From NCBI RefSeq assembly GCF_030445035.2, contig NC_080680.1:98275157-98339156 (forward strand): 64,000 nt of DNA, in the 5' to 3' direction. This stretch comes from Dasypus novemcinctus (Eukaryota; Chordata; Mammalia; Cingulata; Dasypodidae). This document shows positions 34,901 to 42,469 of the stretch, one piece after another. Position numbers and translations under genes: made by a program. The stretch's first letter is position 1; every line of letters starts with the position of its first letter. Below the pieces are notes generated by a model. That model saw only the letters and a list, made by a program, of their open reading frames with translations, was not told the DNA's origin and made no database searches.

Positions 34901-36791
34901 ATTAGGTAAGTATTATCCCATTTTAAGAATAAGACACTGAAGCTCAGAGATATTTTTTTTAAAAAACCTCTCTGAGCACACAGCTAGTAAATGTTAGATT
35001 TGGGATTTGAGCTCAAGACCAAAAACTCCAAAGCCCCTGCTCTCTCCACCATCCAGTGATCTTCAAAGTTTTTGCCCATTGAAACCCCTAAAAGAATTTG
35101 GAAAAAAAACGTATCTCATCACACATCTTAAATTGACAATTTATGTACTTGCAAAGTATGTAATTCCTGGCATGTTGCAAATATCAACATTTTAAAATAA
35201 AACTATTGATGTTCTTTTAAACATATCCAGTGAAATCTAAATAACAATGATTTAATCATCAATTTTAAACCATGTGAATAAGCTCTTTTTAATGGTCAGA
35301 AAATTTTCATTGTTTCTTTTTTTCCTTGAACATATATTTCCTTTCCACCCCTCCCATGGACTATTTTCCTAAGATAATATCATAAATCTTGTTATAAGTT
35401 ATTTTGTTTGTTTAATCAACTGGAATGAATTTAGCACATAAATTCATTTTTTTTTACTTCCTGTAACTACAAAGTCTAAATGTTTCAGAATTACTTCTAA
35501 ATAAGAAATAAATTTTTACTAGAAATGTTTCTTTAGTTGAATGAGGCAATAACTCATGTATTTTTGGATGGCTACTATTTATTGCTAGAATGAGACAATT
35601 CAGCATCCAATCCTATTCATATTTTTCATTTTTATAGACATAAAGACTAAGAAACTTTGTTTACATAAGTAAGAAGATGGAAATGGAAGTTTTGGTTAAA
35701 GTTATGCCATCTAGTTCTTAGCACACTGAATTTATATGCTGAAAAATCATACCTCCATCTTTTATTAAAACATATTTTTAACGATCTGTTAGCTTTCAGT
35801 TTGACTAAATACTTTTTCCTTTCTTTGAAATCAAAGAATTAAACATGACTTGCAAAAGGATTTGTATCTAGTCATTAGAGTTAGTCACTTTCTCAACTAT
35901 TTTGAATTGTCCCTTTGGTACCCTGGAAAGTAGGGGAAGGGCAAGAGTAAAGCAGGATGTCTTGACCTCAGGCAAATCAGTTTTAGGAGAATGTACATTT
36001 AGAAATTAGCACCTGGAAATGGGTTTCTTAAAAACTACTCTGGGGGGAAGCAGATGTGGCTCAAGTGATTGGGCTCCCGTCTACCATATGGGGGGTCCCA
36101 GGGTTGGTTCCCAGGACCTCCTGGTGAAGGAAAGCTGGCCAGCGCAGAGAGCTGACCCACACAGAGAGCTAACCTGTGCAACGAGCTGATGCAACAAGAT
36201 GACACAAAAAAAGAGACACAGAGGAAAGACAATGAGAGACACATCAAAGCAGAGATCTAAGGTGGCTCTGGCAATTGGGTGCCTCTCTCCCATGTCGGAG
36301 GTCTCAGGATCAGTTCCCAATGCCTCCTAAAGAGAAGACGAGAAGAGAAGACAAGCAGACATAGAAGAACACACAGCAAATGGACAGAGAGAGCAGACAG
36401 CAAGCGTAGACAGTGTGTGGGGGGGGGGAGGGGGGGATAAAAAAAATAGTTTTTTTAAAAACTACTTTGGCATACTCCTTGAAAGTGTTGTGTACCACCT
36501 GAGGTATACAAAGTTTGAGGGAACCCAGTTTGAAGATTGGTGTACTATACCATGCTCTTTTCTTCAATTTTACCTCTCCTTTCCCATGTTGCATAGGTCA
36601 TTGCAGCTGAAGGAGAAATGAATGCATCCAGGGCTCTGAAAGAAGCATCCATAGTCATCACTGAATCCCCTGCGGCCCTTCAGCTCCGGTACCTTCAGAC
36701 ACTGACCACCATTGCTGCTGAGAAAAACTCAACAATTGTCTTCCCTCTGCCCATAGATATGTTGCAGGGCATCATAGGGGCAAAACGCTGA
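6090..36791 (+). CDS. STOM: Stomatin (erythrocyte band 7 protein), seven coding exons
   Basis: Joined exons 6090-6150, 22931-23034, 24674-24746, 25834-25916, 29133-29336, 30342-30476 and 36597-36791 total 855 nt: 284 residues plus TGA. All introns have GT-AG ends and phases agree. Stomatin is a membrane scaffold of the SPFH/PHB family that oligomerises in cholesterol-rich domains and modulates ion channels and glucose transporters. Visible parts: a cytosolic N terminus (1-25), a hydrophobic intramembrane hairpin (about 26-54) with Pro47, palmitoylation-site cysteines Cys30 and Cys87, the PHB domain (about 55-200, with Trp185), an Ala/Glu-rich coiled coil (about 200-235) and the C-terminal raft/oligomerisation segment around [10 protein letters not shown]. 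Human stomatin is 288 residues; the four-residue difference lies at the very C terminus. The human protein is nearly identical from residue 55 to 283. The start is fixed by an in-frame TAG nine bases upstream and by G at -3 and +4. Confidence 0.97.
6655..6765. repeat. C-rich tandem tract (G-rich on minus strand)
   Basis: Imperfect repeats of about 16 bp (ccccgctccccccccac-like) form six or so runs of five to eight C's within 110 bp. They lie 500-600 bases into STOM intron 1 at the downstream edge of the CpG island. The minus strand has G-quadruplex potential. Confidence 0.85.
7039..7227. mobile_element. hAT-like non-autonomous DNA transposon (MITE)
   Basis: A 189-bp element with 14-bp terminal inverted repeats: CAGGGGTCCTTAAC at the left and, read inward from the right, CAGGGGTTCTTTAC (12 of 14 match). 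A second inner copy of 'aggggtcc' lies at each side. The flanking 8-mers match only partly, so the target duplication has decayed. No transposase is encoded. Confidence 0.65.
8550..8770 (+). repeat. MIR SINE
   Basis: Typical order: 'gagcactaaataggccaggctctgtgtt', 'attgaatcctcacaat', then a 'ctttataatttagaaaactga' to 'agtcacacagct' 3' half. Confidence 0.7.
9128..9545 (-). mobile_element. Composite tRNA-derived SINE (DAS type), minus strand
   Basis: On the minus strand it starts 'gggaagtggatgtggctcc', with an A-box-like TGGCTCCAGTG and a B-box-like region. A second tRNA-like unit follows ('tggcgcaattggcaggga' to 'gatcgaatcctgg'). It ends in an (AAAT)n/A-rich tail, which appears here as (ttta)n at about 9143-9170. 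Confidence 0.85.
9600..9805 (+). repeat. MIR SINE
   Basis: It runs from 'tattgggtgcttactgtgtacc' through 'ttatctaattgtaatcctcc' to 'cattttacagtaaggatactgg'. Confidence 0.7.
11020..11111 (-). mobile_element. Short tRNA-like SINE monomer, minus strand
   Basis: On the minus strand it reads 'gtagctcagtggtcaagtgc' (A-box region), then 'ttgaattcccagcctgg' (B-box region), and ends in an A-rich tail. It is shorter than the DAS-type copies and from a different subfamily. Confidence 0.7.
11275..11725. mobile_element. ~450-bp LTR-like repeat, copy 1
   Basis: It shares an ordered series of matching blocks with 31237-31712, such as 'aggcaatgctttct', 'gaatttcattctctta', 'aaggactccag', 'gatta(g)atttaagaac' and 'cagctycaaaccaccaca'. 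The '..ttcttaggctgcttaagc' start resembles the antisense end of MaLR LTRs, so an LTR origin is suspected. Confidence 0.65.
12185..12365 (+). repeat. MIR SINE
   Basis: It begins 'tatttattgagcacttcctaag' and continues 'atctcatttactcttctata' to 'attttatagatgagagtg'. Confidence 0.7.
12743..13070 (+). mobile_element. DAS-type SINE, two tRNA-like units
   Basis: The first unit starts 'gggaagcagatgtggctcaa' and the second at about 12905 with 'ttgctgaggtggctcagg'. The tail is '(aaat)n' plus A14. Confidence 0.85.
13185..13350 (+). repeat. MIR-like repeat
   Basis: 'aatatttgttgagtacttgttatgtgctaggtataagc' is followed by 'cagacacagagaggttta' and 'gatcatacagctagt', the usual MIR 3' half. Confidence 0.6.
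14130..15770. mobile_element. Long interspersed repeat, ~1.6 kb, copy 1
   Basis: The left part shares ordered blocks with 21160-21800: 'ttcattagtgtggtacattc/tgtt', 'tcattcaggacaa', 'aagtcccgaaa', 'ttcttccattgcta' and 'tagtagaatacca'. It resembles the antisense 3' region of an L1-type element, but this is by eye. Minus-strand ORFs of 89-94 codons recur in both copies and seem incidental. Confidence 0.6.
16190..16520 (-). mobile_element. hAT-type MITE fossil, copy 1
   Basis: It contains 'gtggaccagatttggcccactgcct', 'tttacatttttaaatgattttt' and 'gagtagttgcaacagac'. These are hallmarks of a mammal-wide non-autonomous element whose opposite end reads 'ggcaaact'. A second copy lies in opposite orientation at 29950-30155. 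Confidence 0.6.
17330..17720 (+). mobile_element. L1 3' fragment, diverged
   Basis: The '..gaggctgttatacatccataaataatgatgaagaag' and 'gacatgaaaagacattcacaa' stretches resemble the end of L1 ORF2 and its 3' UTR. Boundaries are approximate. Confidence 0.5.
18500..18990 (+). mobile_element. L1M 3' end, sense
   Basis: It contains 'ttcacaatagccaaagggtgg', 'gcccatcagcagatgaatgg', 'gttgccagaagctgg' and, near the end, 'gaattatacacttgaaaatgg', the standard order of an old L1 3' end. Confidence 0.85.
19195..19345 (+). repeat. MIR SINE fragment
   Basis: 'tctattgagcactatctcaa' is followed by 'tattttatagatgaggaaactatgg' and 'cataaaactaagaaatag'. Confidence 0.6.
21160..21800. mobile_element. Long interspersed repeat, copy 2 (partial)
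   Basis: It matches the first part of the 14130-15770 repeat in the same orientation, starting at 'ttttaaaaagatacatagatc' and continuing through 'agtcccgaaaatgccccca'. It lacks the last kilobase of that copy. Confidence 0.65.
21806..21905 (-). mobile_element. Short tRNA-like SINE monomer, minus strand
   Basis: On the minus strand: 'gctcagtggttgagcgcc' (A box), 'gggttcaatcccaggtacc' (B box), then a (caaaa)n tail. Confidence 0.75.
22883..22923. repeat. STOM: (TA)13 then T15 at the STOM exon 2 acceptor
   Basis: An uninterrupted (TA)13 (22883-22908) runs directly into T15 (22909-22923), which serves as the polypyrimidine tract of the acceptor at 22925-22930. Confidence 0.95.
22925..22930 (+). 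promoter_or_regulatory. STOM: Tandem NAGNAG splice acceptor CAGTAG
   Basis: Two acceptors sit three bases apart. TAG (ending 22930) gives the human-like Lys20-Asp21 junction. CAG (ending 22927) would add one Val codon (GTA) between them. Frame is kept either way. Confidence 0.85.
22931..23034 (+). CDS. STOM: STOM exon 2 (residues 21-55)
   Basis: It completes Asp21 and runs to Lys55, with donor AAAG|gtaaag. It encodes the palmitoylated Cys30 (GPCGW) and the whole hydrophobic hairpin, including Pro47 (ITFPISIW), whose bend keeps both termini in the cytosol. If the upstream CAG acceptor is used the exon starts at 22928. Confidence 0.95.
23100..23350 (+). repeat. MIR SINE, nearly full length
   Basis: 'gattgctggctccatttattg', 'tttctcacctgtaaaatgg', 'cagggttattgtgaagatta' and 'caatgcctggcacatagt' occur in MIR order. 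Confidence 0.75.
23614..23626. repeat. Target copy 1 (aaatcagtaaaga)
   Basis: The same 13-mer recurs at 24051-24063 (one mismatch) and 24473-24485, flanking two consecutive SINEs. Confidence 0.9.
23627..24050 (+). mobile_element. DAS-type SINE in STOM intron 2, first of a pair
   Basis: It starts 'gggaagcggatttggccc' and has a tRNA-like head, a long body ('caaggagtgccgtgccacgc') and an '(aaat)n' tail. It is bounded by the 13-bp target copies at 23614 and 24051. Confidence 0.9.
24064..24472 (+). mobile_element. DAS-type SINE in STOM intron 2, second of a pair
   Basis: It follows the previous SINE directly, starting 'aggaagtggttgtggctcaa' with a good B box (ggttcaaaccc at about 24120). It ends in an A-rich tail before the third target copy at 24473. 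Confidence 0.9.
24674..24746 (+). CDS. STOM: STOM exon 3 (residues 56-80)
   Basis: It is preceded by T17 (24649-24665) and acceptor attctag, with donor CCTG|gtcagt. It encodes [20 protein letters not shown] and onward, the entry to the PHB domain, and appears identical to human. Confidence 0.95.
25020..25560 (+). repeat. Old mammal-wide repeat (L2/MER-type), copy 1
   Basis: 'cctactgtgttccaggccctgg', 'aatccctgctctcaaggaag' and 'ggagagagaccaagtt'-like blocks parallel those at 27740-28100. The family was not determined. Confidence 0.45.
25834..25916 (+). CDS. STOM: STOM exon 4 (residues 80-107)
   Basis: Acceptor atgttgtag, donor GAG|gtaagg. It includes Cys87 in FILPCTDNF and the stretch [14 protein letters not shown] of the PHB domain. 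Residue 90 is Asn where I recall Ser in human. Confidence 0.95.
25985..26200 (+). repeat. MIR SINE
   Basis: 'cacaggctttggagcctgac', 'tagctgtgtaaccttgagcaagttc', 'cctcagttttctcatct' and 'agtgcctgaaaaatagtaagtgc' occur in MIR order. Confidence 0.8.
26350..27480. other. STOM: STOM intron 4 stretch without recognised repeats
   Basis: I see no known repeat, SINE or coding homology here. It is a candidate place for intronic regulatory sequence, but the sequence alone gives no specific proof. Confidence 0.4.
27490..27720 (+). repeat. MIR SINE fragment
   Basis: 'tttcacaaacattttcttatttgatcttcac' is followed by 'cctatctcacaaatgatgaaact' and 'ggcagggctggaact'. Confidence 0.55.
27740..28200 (+). repeat. 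Old mammal-wide repeat (L2/MER-type), copy 2
   Basis: 'cctatgtgtcaagccctctgcc', 'cactgtccctgtcctgaaaa' and 'gagctgtgtcttgaatgatgag' match the layout of the repeat at 25020. Confidence 0.45.
28395..28990 (+). repeat. MIR fragment followed by L2-like 3' fragment
   Basis: MIR part at about 28395-28540 ('cactcagcacttatcataagc' to 'cacacatgaggaaattaaat'). L2-like part at about 28600-28990, ending 'aatatttgttgaatgactg'. Confidence 0.55.
29133..29336 (+). CDS. STOM: STOM exon 5 (residues 108-175)
   Basis: Acceptor cctgtag, donor CAG|gtaagg; phase 0 at both ends. It encodes [20 protein letters not shown] through EEIAHNMQ, the core of the PHB domain, unchanged from human as far as I recall. Confidence 0.96.
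29950..30155 (+). mobile_element. hAT-type MITE fossil, copy 2
   Basis: It starts 'ggttggcaaactatgaccc' and passes 'tgtggctgctttcaaactac' and 'gaatagttacaacagaga', the reverse-complement relative of the 16190-16520 element. Confidence 0.6.
30342..30476 (+). CDS. STOM: STOM exon 6 (residues 176-220)
   Basis: Acceptor tctctcccag, donor AAG|gtaatc; phase 0. It encodes [20 protein letters not shown] and the start of the Ala/Glu coiled coil ([15 protein letters not shown]). Trp185 is kept; residue 184 is Asp where I recall Ala in human. Confidence 0.96.
31237..31712. mobile_element. ~450-bp LTR-like repeat, copy 2
   Basis: Same orientation and same ordered blocks as 11275-11725, with 'tgctctggcaaataccatgc', 'gaatttcattctcttacgaagg', 'tgggccataccttaactgaagtaa' and 'ctccaaaccaccaca'. 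Confidence 0.65.
32930..33190 (+). mobile_element. L1 ORF2 3' fragment
   Basis: 'ttagccattagggaaatgcaaat', 'tacatccaccagaatggcta' and 'cacttgggaaaactatctgg' are the familiar end-of-ORF2 blocks of old L1s. Stops interrupt it. Confidence 0.8.
33885..34600 (+). mobile_element. L2 LINE 3' region
   Basis: 'ccagtggcttccctgcct', 'agaccctagcccctgttcatcc' and 'gactaggggctccttcag' fall in L2 order, followed by a '..gtgaatgaaat' end. Diverged. Confidence 0.55.
34850..35050 (+). repeat. MIR SINE fragment
   Basis: 'tcctcacaacgatccaattaggtaagtatta', 'taagacactgaagctcagag' and 'cacacagctagtaaatg' follow MIR order. Confidence 0.6.
36044..36454 (+). mobile_element. DAS-type SINE in STOM intron 6
   Basis: It starts 'gggaagcagatgtggctcaa', has a second tRNA-like unit from about 36255 and ends in a G-rich then A/T tail. 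It is bounded by a 16-bp target duplication ttaaaaactact(c/t)tgg at 36028-36043 and 36455-36470. Confidence 0.9.
36597..36791 (+). CDS. STOM: STOM exon 7 (residues 221-284 and stop)
   Basis: Acceptor ttgcatag. It encodes the rest of the coiled coil, [20 protein letters not shown], the [17 protein letters not shown] segment needed for oligomerisation, then AKR and TGA (36789-36791). Human continues as AKHSHLG, so the tail here is four residues shorter. Confidence 0.96.
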   Translation, partial: VIAAEGEMNASRALKEASIVITESPAALQLRYLQTLTTIAAEKNSTIVFPLPIDMLQGIIGAKR

Positions 36792-37612
36792 GCCACATAG
36801 GCCAAGGCAGAGAAATGAGCTCTCCCCTTCCAAGAAGAAGTGGGGGACCAAATTAGCCTTTAACTCATAAGGAGAGAGTAGGACAGGGAAACGTGACTAT
36901 GTGACTATTCTACATTTTCCTTTTCCTTATGTTGAGTTTGATGTTCTTAGAGTGTATAGTGATGATCATAAAAACAGATGAAAGAATTGTTAGCTTGTAA
37001 ATACTAAGAGCAATAGACTGGTGGTTTATATAGAATAGTCTCCTACCCTTTAAAATATTTCAAAGTTCATATTTTTATGGATGTGGTAGGCTAAATCCCT
37101 CTTCTATGGGCTTTCATTGAGCCATTCTGTTCCCTGTATCTGCAGTCAGGCAAAGGCAGGAACATTGCCTATAACTACCACCGATACCCCTGGCTGGATA
37201 AATGCTTTGCAGAAAGTGAGCTCCTTGTGCTACAACCAGCTTCTCTGGGCCATATGTGCCTTACTTCCAGAGAACCTTAACTAAAGGAAATTTTCTTAGC
37301 CTCTTTACTTTCCGAGTTTCAAAATAATTCCTCACTTGAGAGCAGGCATTTTTTGCCTGTGCCTATCAGTGCTAGAGGAAGTGGTCAAAACTAATGAAAA
37401 AGATTACCCCATCCCTTCAAAGACTTTTAAATCTGTTATGTAGGTCCATTTTTATATAACGTGTGTGGGGTTTTTTTTTAACTTTTTTGAGCCTCCTTTA
37501 TGAGTGATTCTTTTCTGTGTTCTTTCAAACCAACTAAATACTTGTCCCAAAAGTGCTTTTTCTCACTTTTGCCTATTTTCACATATTAGGTTTTAAATAG
37601 TTTTGATTTTTT

Positions 37613-37618
37613 AATAAA
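37613..37618 (+). terminator. STOM: STOM proximal polyadenylation signal
   Basis: AATAAA in 'tttttaataaagttttctc', 821 bases after the stop codon. Confidence 0.6.
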
Positions 37619-38620
37619 GTTTTCTCTAATTTCTATAAACAACTGTTTGTATACCCATTTTGAATAGCTTGAGGATTAATATGCTTTTTTATCTTCAGAA
37701 AACTATTATCTTTTACTGTCTGCATGCTAGTAACTATTGAACACTGAAAAACCTTGGCTGTCAATCTGACTCATTAAATATAAGAAATTCACAATATATT
37801 GGACATATAATGTCCAATTAGCTTGGGCAGATGCTGTCAGACTTAGGCTATCTATACAGATTATAGGTTTTTTCAAATCCCTGTTTGCCTAGTCATATAA
37901 TATATGATGATGCTGAAAGAGGAAGTGGTCAACCTTTGGATTAGTTTCTTAAGTCTGTAATATGAGCAAGCACCTTCCATTTTGCAAATACCTGTGAATT
38001 TGAGCAACCTGGCATTCTTTCCTACTGGTCTGGGGACTGTTTGGTGACATTTGAAATACTTCCTCTTCGAGGCTCTGAGTTTACCTAGAGAAGTGTAAGC
38101 ATAGTGGCTTCCTTACCCAGAGCCTCCCTTCACACTGTCTTTAGCTGGATCACTCTCTGCCAATCCAGCCTATAATTGTCCCCTCTCCTAAAACCCTCCC
38201 CCAAGCTTATTTTAGAAAACCTTGAACCACACTCTCCATGTATCCAGGTTCCTAGTGGAGTTTATTAGAAGCATATGGAGCATTTTGACCTAGAACTCAA
38301 GTTGCATTGATATTTTGAATTTTAAAATGATGGCTTTTTTTGTTTTGGGAGATGCTTCAACTTTGACCACTGAGAATCAAGAAATAACCTCAAATCCTGG
38401 TTGAAAATCTCCTCTCAGACTTAAAATAACAATGATTTTTGGTTCCTTGAGTTTCTCTATCTCCAACTTCCAACGAACCTTTGCTTTTTTGCCTTGTGAA
38501 TTCATAGCCCAAAAGAGTGGGAAGAAATTGCTTGGAAGGAAGGAAATACAGAAAGAGCTCTAGGATGAGTGTTAGTGCAAGAGTTTTTTCCAGGAGGCCT
38601 CCCTTTCCAACAATATACAT

Positions 38621-38626
38621 AATAAA
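38621..38626 (+). terminator. STOM: STOM distal polyadenylation signal
   Basis: AATAAA in 'acataataaagtgtac' followed within about 30 bases by a T/G-rich stretch (ttttctttgggtgagagtctg), the expected downstream element. Confidence 0.65.
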
Positions 38627-38964
38627 GTGTACTTTTACTGATTTTCTTTGGGTGAGAGTCTGTTCCTGCCTGCATTTAACATGTTGGAGTTTCACTTTTT
38701 GGAAGTAGCACATGAAATCTCCCAGTCCTGGTCTGGCTGCCTTGGCACCTTCATGTGGCCAGAGGAAAGGGAGAGGCTGGAATAGCCCAACTGCATCTTC
38801 CATGTCCAGGCTTCCTCCAGTGCACCTTCTACGCATTTTCCCTGGGGAGTTTGAGATCCACACACTCCCCTGGAGCTTTCACTTCCTTCTGCCTTCCTCC
38901 AAACCGGATAGTAACCCATTTTTTGCTGTCACTCAGCTGATCACAGTCATACCCTCTGCCCTAT

Positions 38965-39150
38965 GCTCAAACATTTGTACATACATGCTATCATTTTATC
39001 CTTAAAACAGCTTGATGAAATACATACTTTCATTAACCCCATTTTACTGATGGAGAACACCAAGTTTCAAAGGTTAAAACTTGTCCAGTGTCACCTGGTT
39101 GGTAAGGAGCAGAGCTGGGACTCAAACCCAAATCTATCTGATGTCAAAGA
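38965..39150 (+). repeat. MIR SINE
   Basis: 'ttgtacatacatgctatcattttatcc', 'ttaaccccattttactgatgg' and 'cagagctgggactcaaaccca' follow MIR order. Confidence 0.7.
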
Positions 39151-39474
39151 TTCCTAAGGTGTCTGTATGTACAATTTTTGTGTGTACACTGCCTGTCCTA
39201 CCTGCCCCAGTACACACTACCATCACATAATTCTCAAGTAGGTCACAACTTTTAAACATTGTCAAAGTTCATTTGATTAGTGAAACTGTATTCATGCTCA
39301 AGCAAGTCTTAAAAGTTAAACTTTAATTTTGAACAATCAGATCTAGGCCAAAATTCAGTACAAATGAGGGGAATACATTGTTTATAACCATAACTATTAT
39401 AACATATTGGCCTGGGCAGGAGGAAACCAGTGTTCCATATTTCTTTGAGCTTATATAGCTCTCTAAAATATCTC

Positions 39475-39930
39475 AGGAAGCAGATGTGGCTCAGGCTACC
39501 AAATAGGAGGTCACTGGTTTAGATCCTGGTGCCTCGTAAAGAAGACAGCAGGCTGGCATGGTGGGCAGGCACTGCAAGCTGACACAAGACATACAAGAAG
39601 AGGAAACATAATGAGAGACAACAAAGTGGGGAGCAGAGGTTCTGGTGCCTCCTAAAAGAAGACAGCAAGCTGATATGATGGACAGGCATAACGAGCTGAT
39701 GCGACAAGATGACACAACGAGATGTGGGGAGGAAAAGCAATGAGAGAACAAAGCAGGGAGCAAAGGTGGTTCAAGCAATTAGGCACCTCCTGCCTACATA
39801 GGAGGTCCTGGGTTTGGCTCCCCATGCCTCCTAAAAAGAAACAAGGAAGATGAACAGACACAAGTGCAAACAACAAGGGGTGTGTGGGGGGGTGAGAAAT
39901 AATTAAATCTAAATATATATATATATATAT
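39475..39930 (+). mobile_element. DAS-type SINE cluster with three tRNA-like units
   Basis: The first unit starts 'ggaagcagatgtggctcagg'. Further units with 'ggtgcctcctaaaagaaga' occur at about 39640 and 39770. It ends in '(aat)n' and a (TA)n run. It may be one composite or nested copies. Confidence 0.75.
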
Positions 39931-40300
39931 GTAATCTCTTGCGAACCTAACAACAGGTTTTGCTAGGTCACTCAGCTGGTAAATAGTGAACCCAATACCC
40001 TTGCTATTTTCAGTGTTTTCAAGCTTTTTAGCAGCAGGCCAAAAAGCAGCTTTCTTTTTTAAAGGAAACTACACTGGTAAAAGATTAAAGATGTCTTTTA
40101 CAAATATAAGTTCTTAAGTCCAAATGTTTAACATTTACTTAATATAAAGTTAATCAATGAGAACAATGAGACTGTATTATGAAAAAATATTAATCATGTG
40201 TGAAATAACTTTGTAGTCTTAAACCAAATTTTGCACTCAATTAATTGGCCCATTTTGTTTCTAATTGTGCATTTTATTAATGCTTTAAAAATTACTGAAG

Positions 40301-40725
40301 GGAAACTGATTTGGCCCAACGGATCTGCCTACCACATGGGAGGTCCAAGTTTCAAACCCTGGGCCTCCTGACCCATGTAATGAGCTGGACCACGCGCAGT
40401 GCTGATGTGCACAAGGAGTGCCGTGCCACACAGGGGTGTCCCCCACGTAGGGGAGCCCCGAGCGCAAGGAGTGCACCCCATAAGGAGAGCCACCCAGTGC
40501 AAAAAAATAAAGTGCAGCCTGCCCAGGAATGGCGCCGCACACATGGAGAACTGACACAGCAAGATGACGCGACAAAAAAAGAGACAGATTCCGGGTGCCG
40601 CTAACAAGAATGCAAGCAGACACAGAAGAACATGCATCGAATGGACACAGAGAGCAGACAACTGGGGGGGGGGGGCAGAGTGGAAGGGAAGAGAAATAAC
40701 AAATAAATATTAAAATAATTAAAAT
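40301..40725 (+). mobile_element. DAS-type SINE, intergenic
   Basis: It starts 'ggaaactgatttggccca' and carries the same long body as the copies in STOM intron 2, a G12-13 run near 40663 and an A-rich tail. It is bounded by a perfect 14-bp target duplication aaaaattactgaag (40287-40300, 40726-40739). Confidence 0.92.
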
Positions 40726-40982
40726 AAAAATTACTGAAGCATCTCAGAATTCTGCAGATCACAATTTGAAAATCACTGGTTATGAGTGCTTTTCTTACTA
40801 TACCATCAAGCTTGTAATGTGATCTTAAGTAAGTCATATCCCCTCTCTGAGCCTCATTTTCCTCACCTGTAAAATGAGAAAGCTGAACTCCACCTGTTCG
40901 GGTCTCAGATCTTTTGAGAATGTGTTGGAAGCTATAAAGCTTTGTCTTTGAAAATTGCACAGATGCATGCACACAAATTTGT

Positions 40983-41020
40983 ATACAATGTTAGGCAGTT
41001 AATACAATGTTAGGCAGTTA
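40983..41020. repeat. 19-bp perfect tandem duplication
   Basis: atacaatgttaggcagtta occurs twice head to tail (40983-41001, 41002-41020). A small local duplication. Confidence 0.95.
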
Positions 41021-42234
41021 ACTGACCCCACCACCAAGCCTAGCCAAGACTTAAGAACTGTTGGACTGGTCTCTAAAATCCTTTTTAACTTCAAAGCCAT
41101 ACAGTTACCTGAGGGTTTTTGCTTTGTAGGAACTAAGGGGAAGGCCAAGGGAACCACAATTTATTGAGTGCCAAGTACCGGCATGGCACTTTACATACCT
41201 CTCACTTCCATGCATAAACCTATTTGGTTGTTCTGACCATGCCATGGTAAAATCCCTGGATTCTTTGGGGCTAATTAATGCTGGTCTCTTACTGTGATGC
41301 TGATATCAGGACTACTGCAGCAGCTGTGGTCAGATCAGGTCAGATGGGATTTGCCTGAAGGAGATACACTTGCTCATAGAAAGCAGCCCTTTCCAATCCA
41401 CACTGTAGCCAGAAGTTTGGTGAAAAAGGAAATTGAAACCAATGGCAAAACAGAGGTTTTAGAAAAATCTAAAAATGTACCAACTATAATGAAGGTTGGG
41501 AATCTTCCCTATAAGATTCTGGGGAGAATTATCTGGAAATTAAACTCTCTGAAAATAATTAAATGCCACAAGACTGAAATAACCATTACTGTTAAATATC
41601 ATTTTCAGCATCTGGCCCCAAAAGTCTCAAACAAAATGGCTGCCAGTCCAGCATTCATTCGCCCCCTTCTTCCTTCCTAGGCTTTGTTAGGTATCTGCCC
41701 CTTAGGCTCTCACCTGAGGTGAAGAGGAATTCAAGCCCAGTTCCTAGTATGAGCCTTTTGCCTATGGATAATTCTATCCCTCAAGTCCACGATTCATATC
41801 AGGAATGGTCAAAGGATTTCATATGAGCTTTTGAGACCCGAGGAGAGGCTATCTGTGGGCTTGGGAACTGCTCTTCCTACCTCTTCTCTGGAAACTTCTA
41901 GAAACAATATTTTCTTTTTTCCTCTGGGTATTGCCATGCATGGATGTGAGAGCCAGAACACCTACTCTTACCACCAGACTGGAGAGAGTATCAGGAAACC
42001 CGAAGCCGTTGGGTTTAGCCAACCAGGAAGTCACACTATTCTCTGTACTACCGTTTATGAGATAAAAAGTATTTGTGGTTTAATTTAATTTGCATTGGTT
42101 TTCCATTGCTTACAGTCAAAAGTACTCTTATCTGATACACAGTGCAGTGGGTCTTTATCTCCACAGAGGGATAATAGCTCCTGCTGTTTGCTAGGCTCTC
42201 AAATAGGCAAAAAAAAATTTTTTTTACCGTTTTT

Positions 42235-42430
42235 AAACTCTTAACTATGGAACAAACATTGCGCTAAGCATTTTACAAACACATTATCTCCCTCAAGCCT
42301 CATGAGAATTCTAAGTGGATAGACAATGCTCTTATTCCCATTTTGCAACTAAGGAAATTGATAAGTGGTGGAGATCGAATTTGAACCCAGACCTGACTCT
42401 AAAGTCCAGCTTTTAACCACTATCTTATGC
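42235..42430 (+). repeat. MIR SINE
   Basis: 'cattgcgctaagcattttacaaacac', 'tcccattttgcaactaagg' and 'gaacccagacctgactctaaagtccag' follow MIR order. Confidence 0.7.
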
Positions 42431-42469
42431 CCAACTTCTGCTAGGTATTATATTAATACAATAGTACCA

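Larger units (their letters stand above)
30477..36596 (+). other. STOM: STOM intron 6 (6.1 kb)
   Basis: It contains a pyrimidine-rich run at about 30720-30870, the second LTR-like repeat, L1, L2 and MIR fossils and one DAS SINE. The 35050-36000 part is A/T-rich without recognised repeats. Confidence 0.9.
36792..38645 (+). other. STOM: STOM 3' UTR
   Basis: About 1.85 kb to just past the distal signal. It holds a proximal AATAAA at 37613-37618 and a distal one at 38621-38626. Added to the coding region and a short 5' UTR, use of the distal site predicts an mRNA near 2.8 kb, close to the size I recall for human STOM (about 3 kb). Confidence 0.7.

Noticed and set aside
39913-39930. (TA)n run as a stand-alone regulatory element
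   Set aside because: It forms the decayed tail of the adjacent SINE cluster and has no other support.
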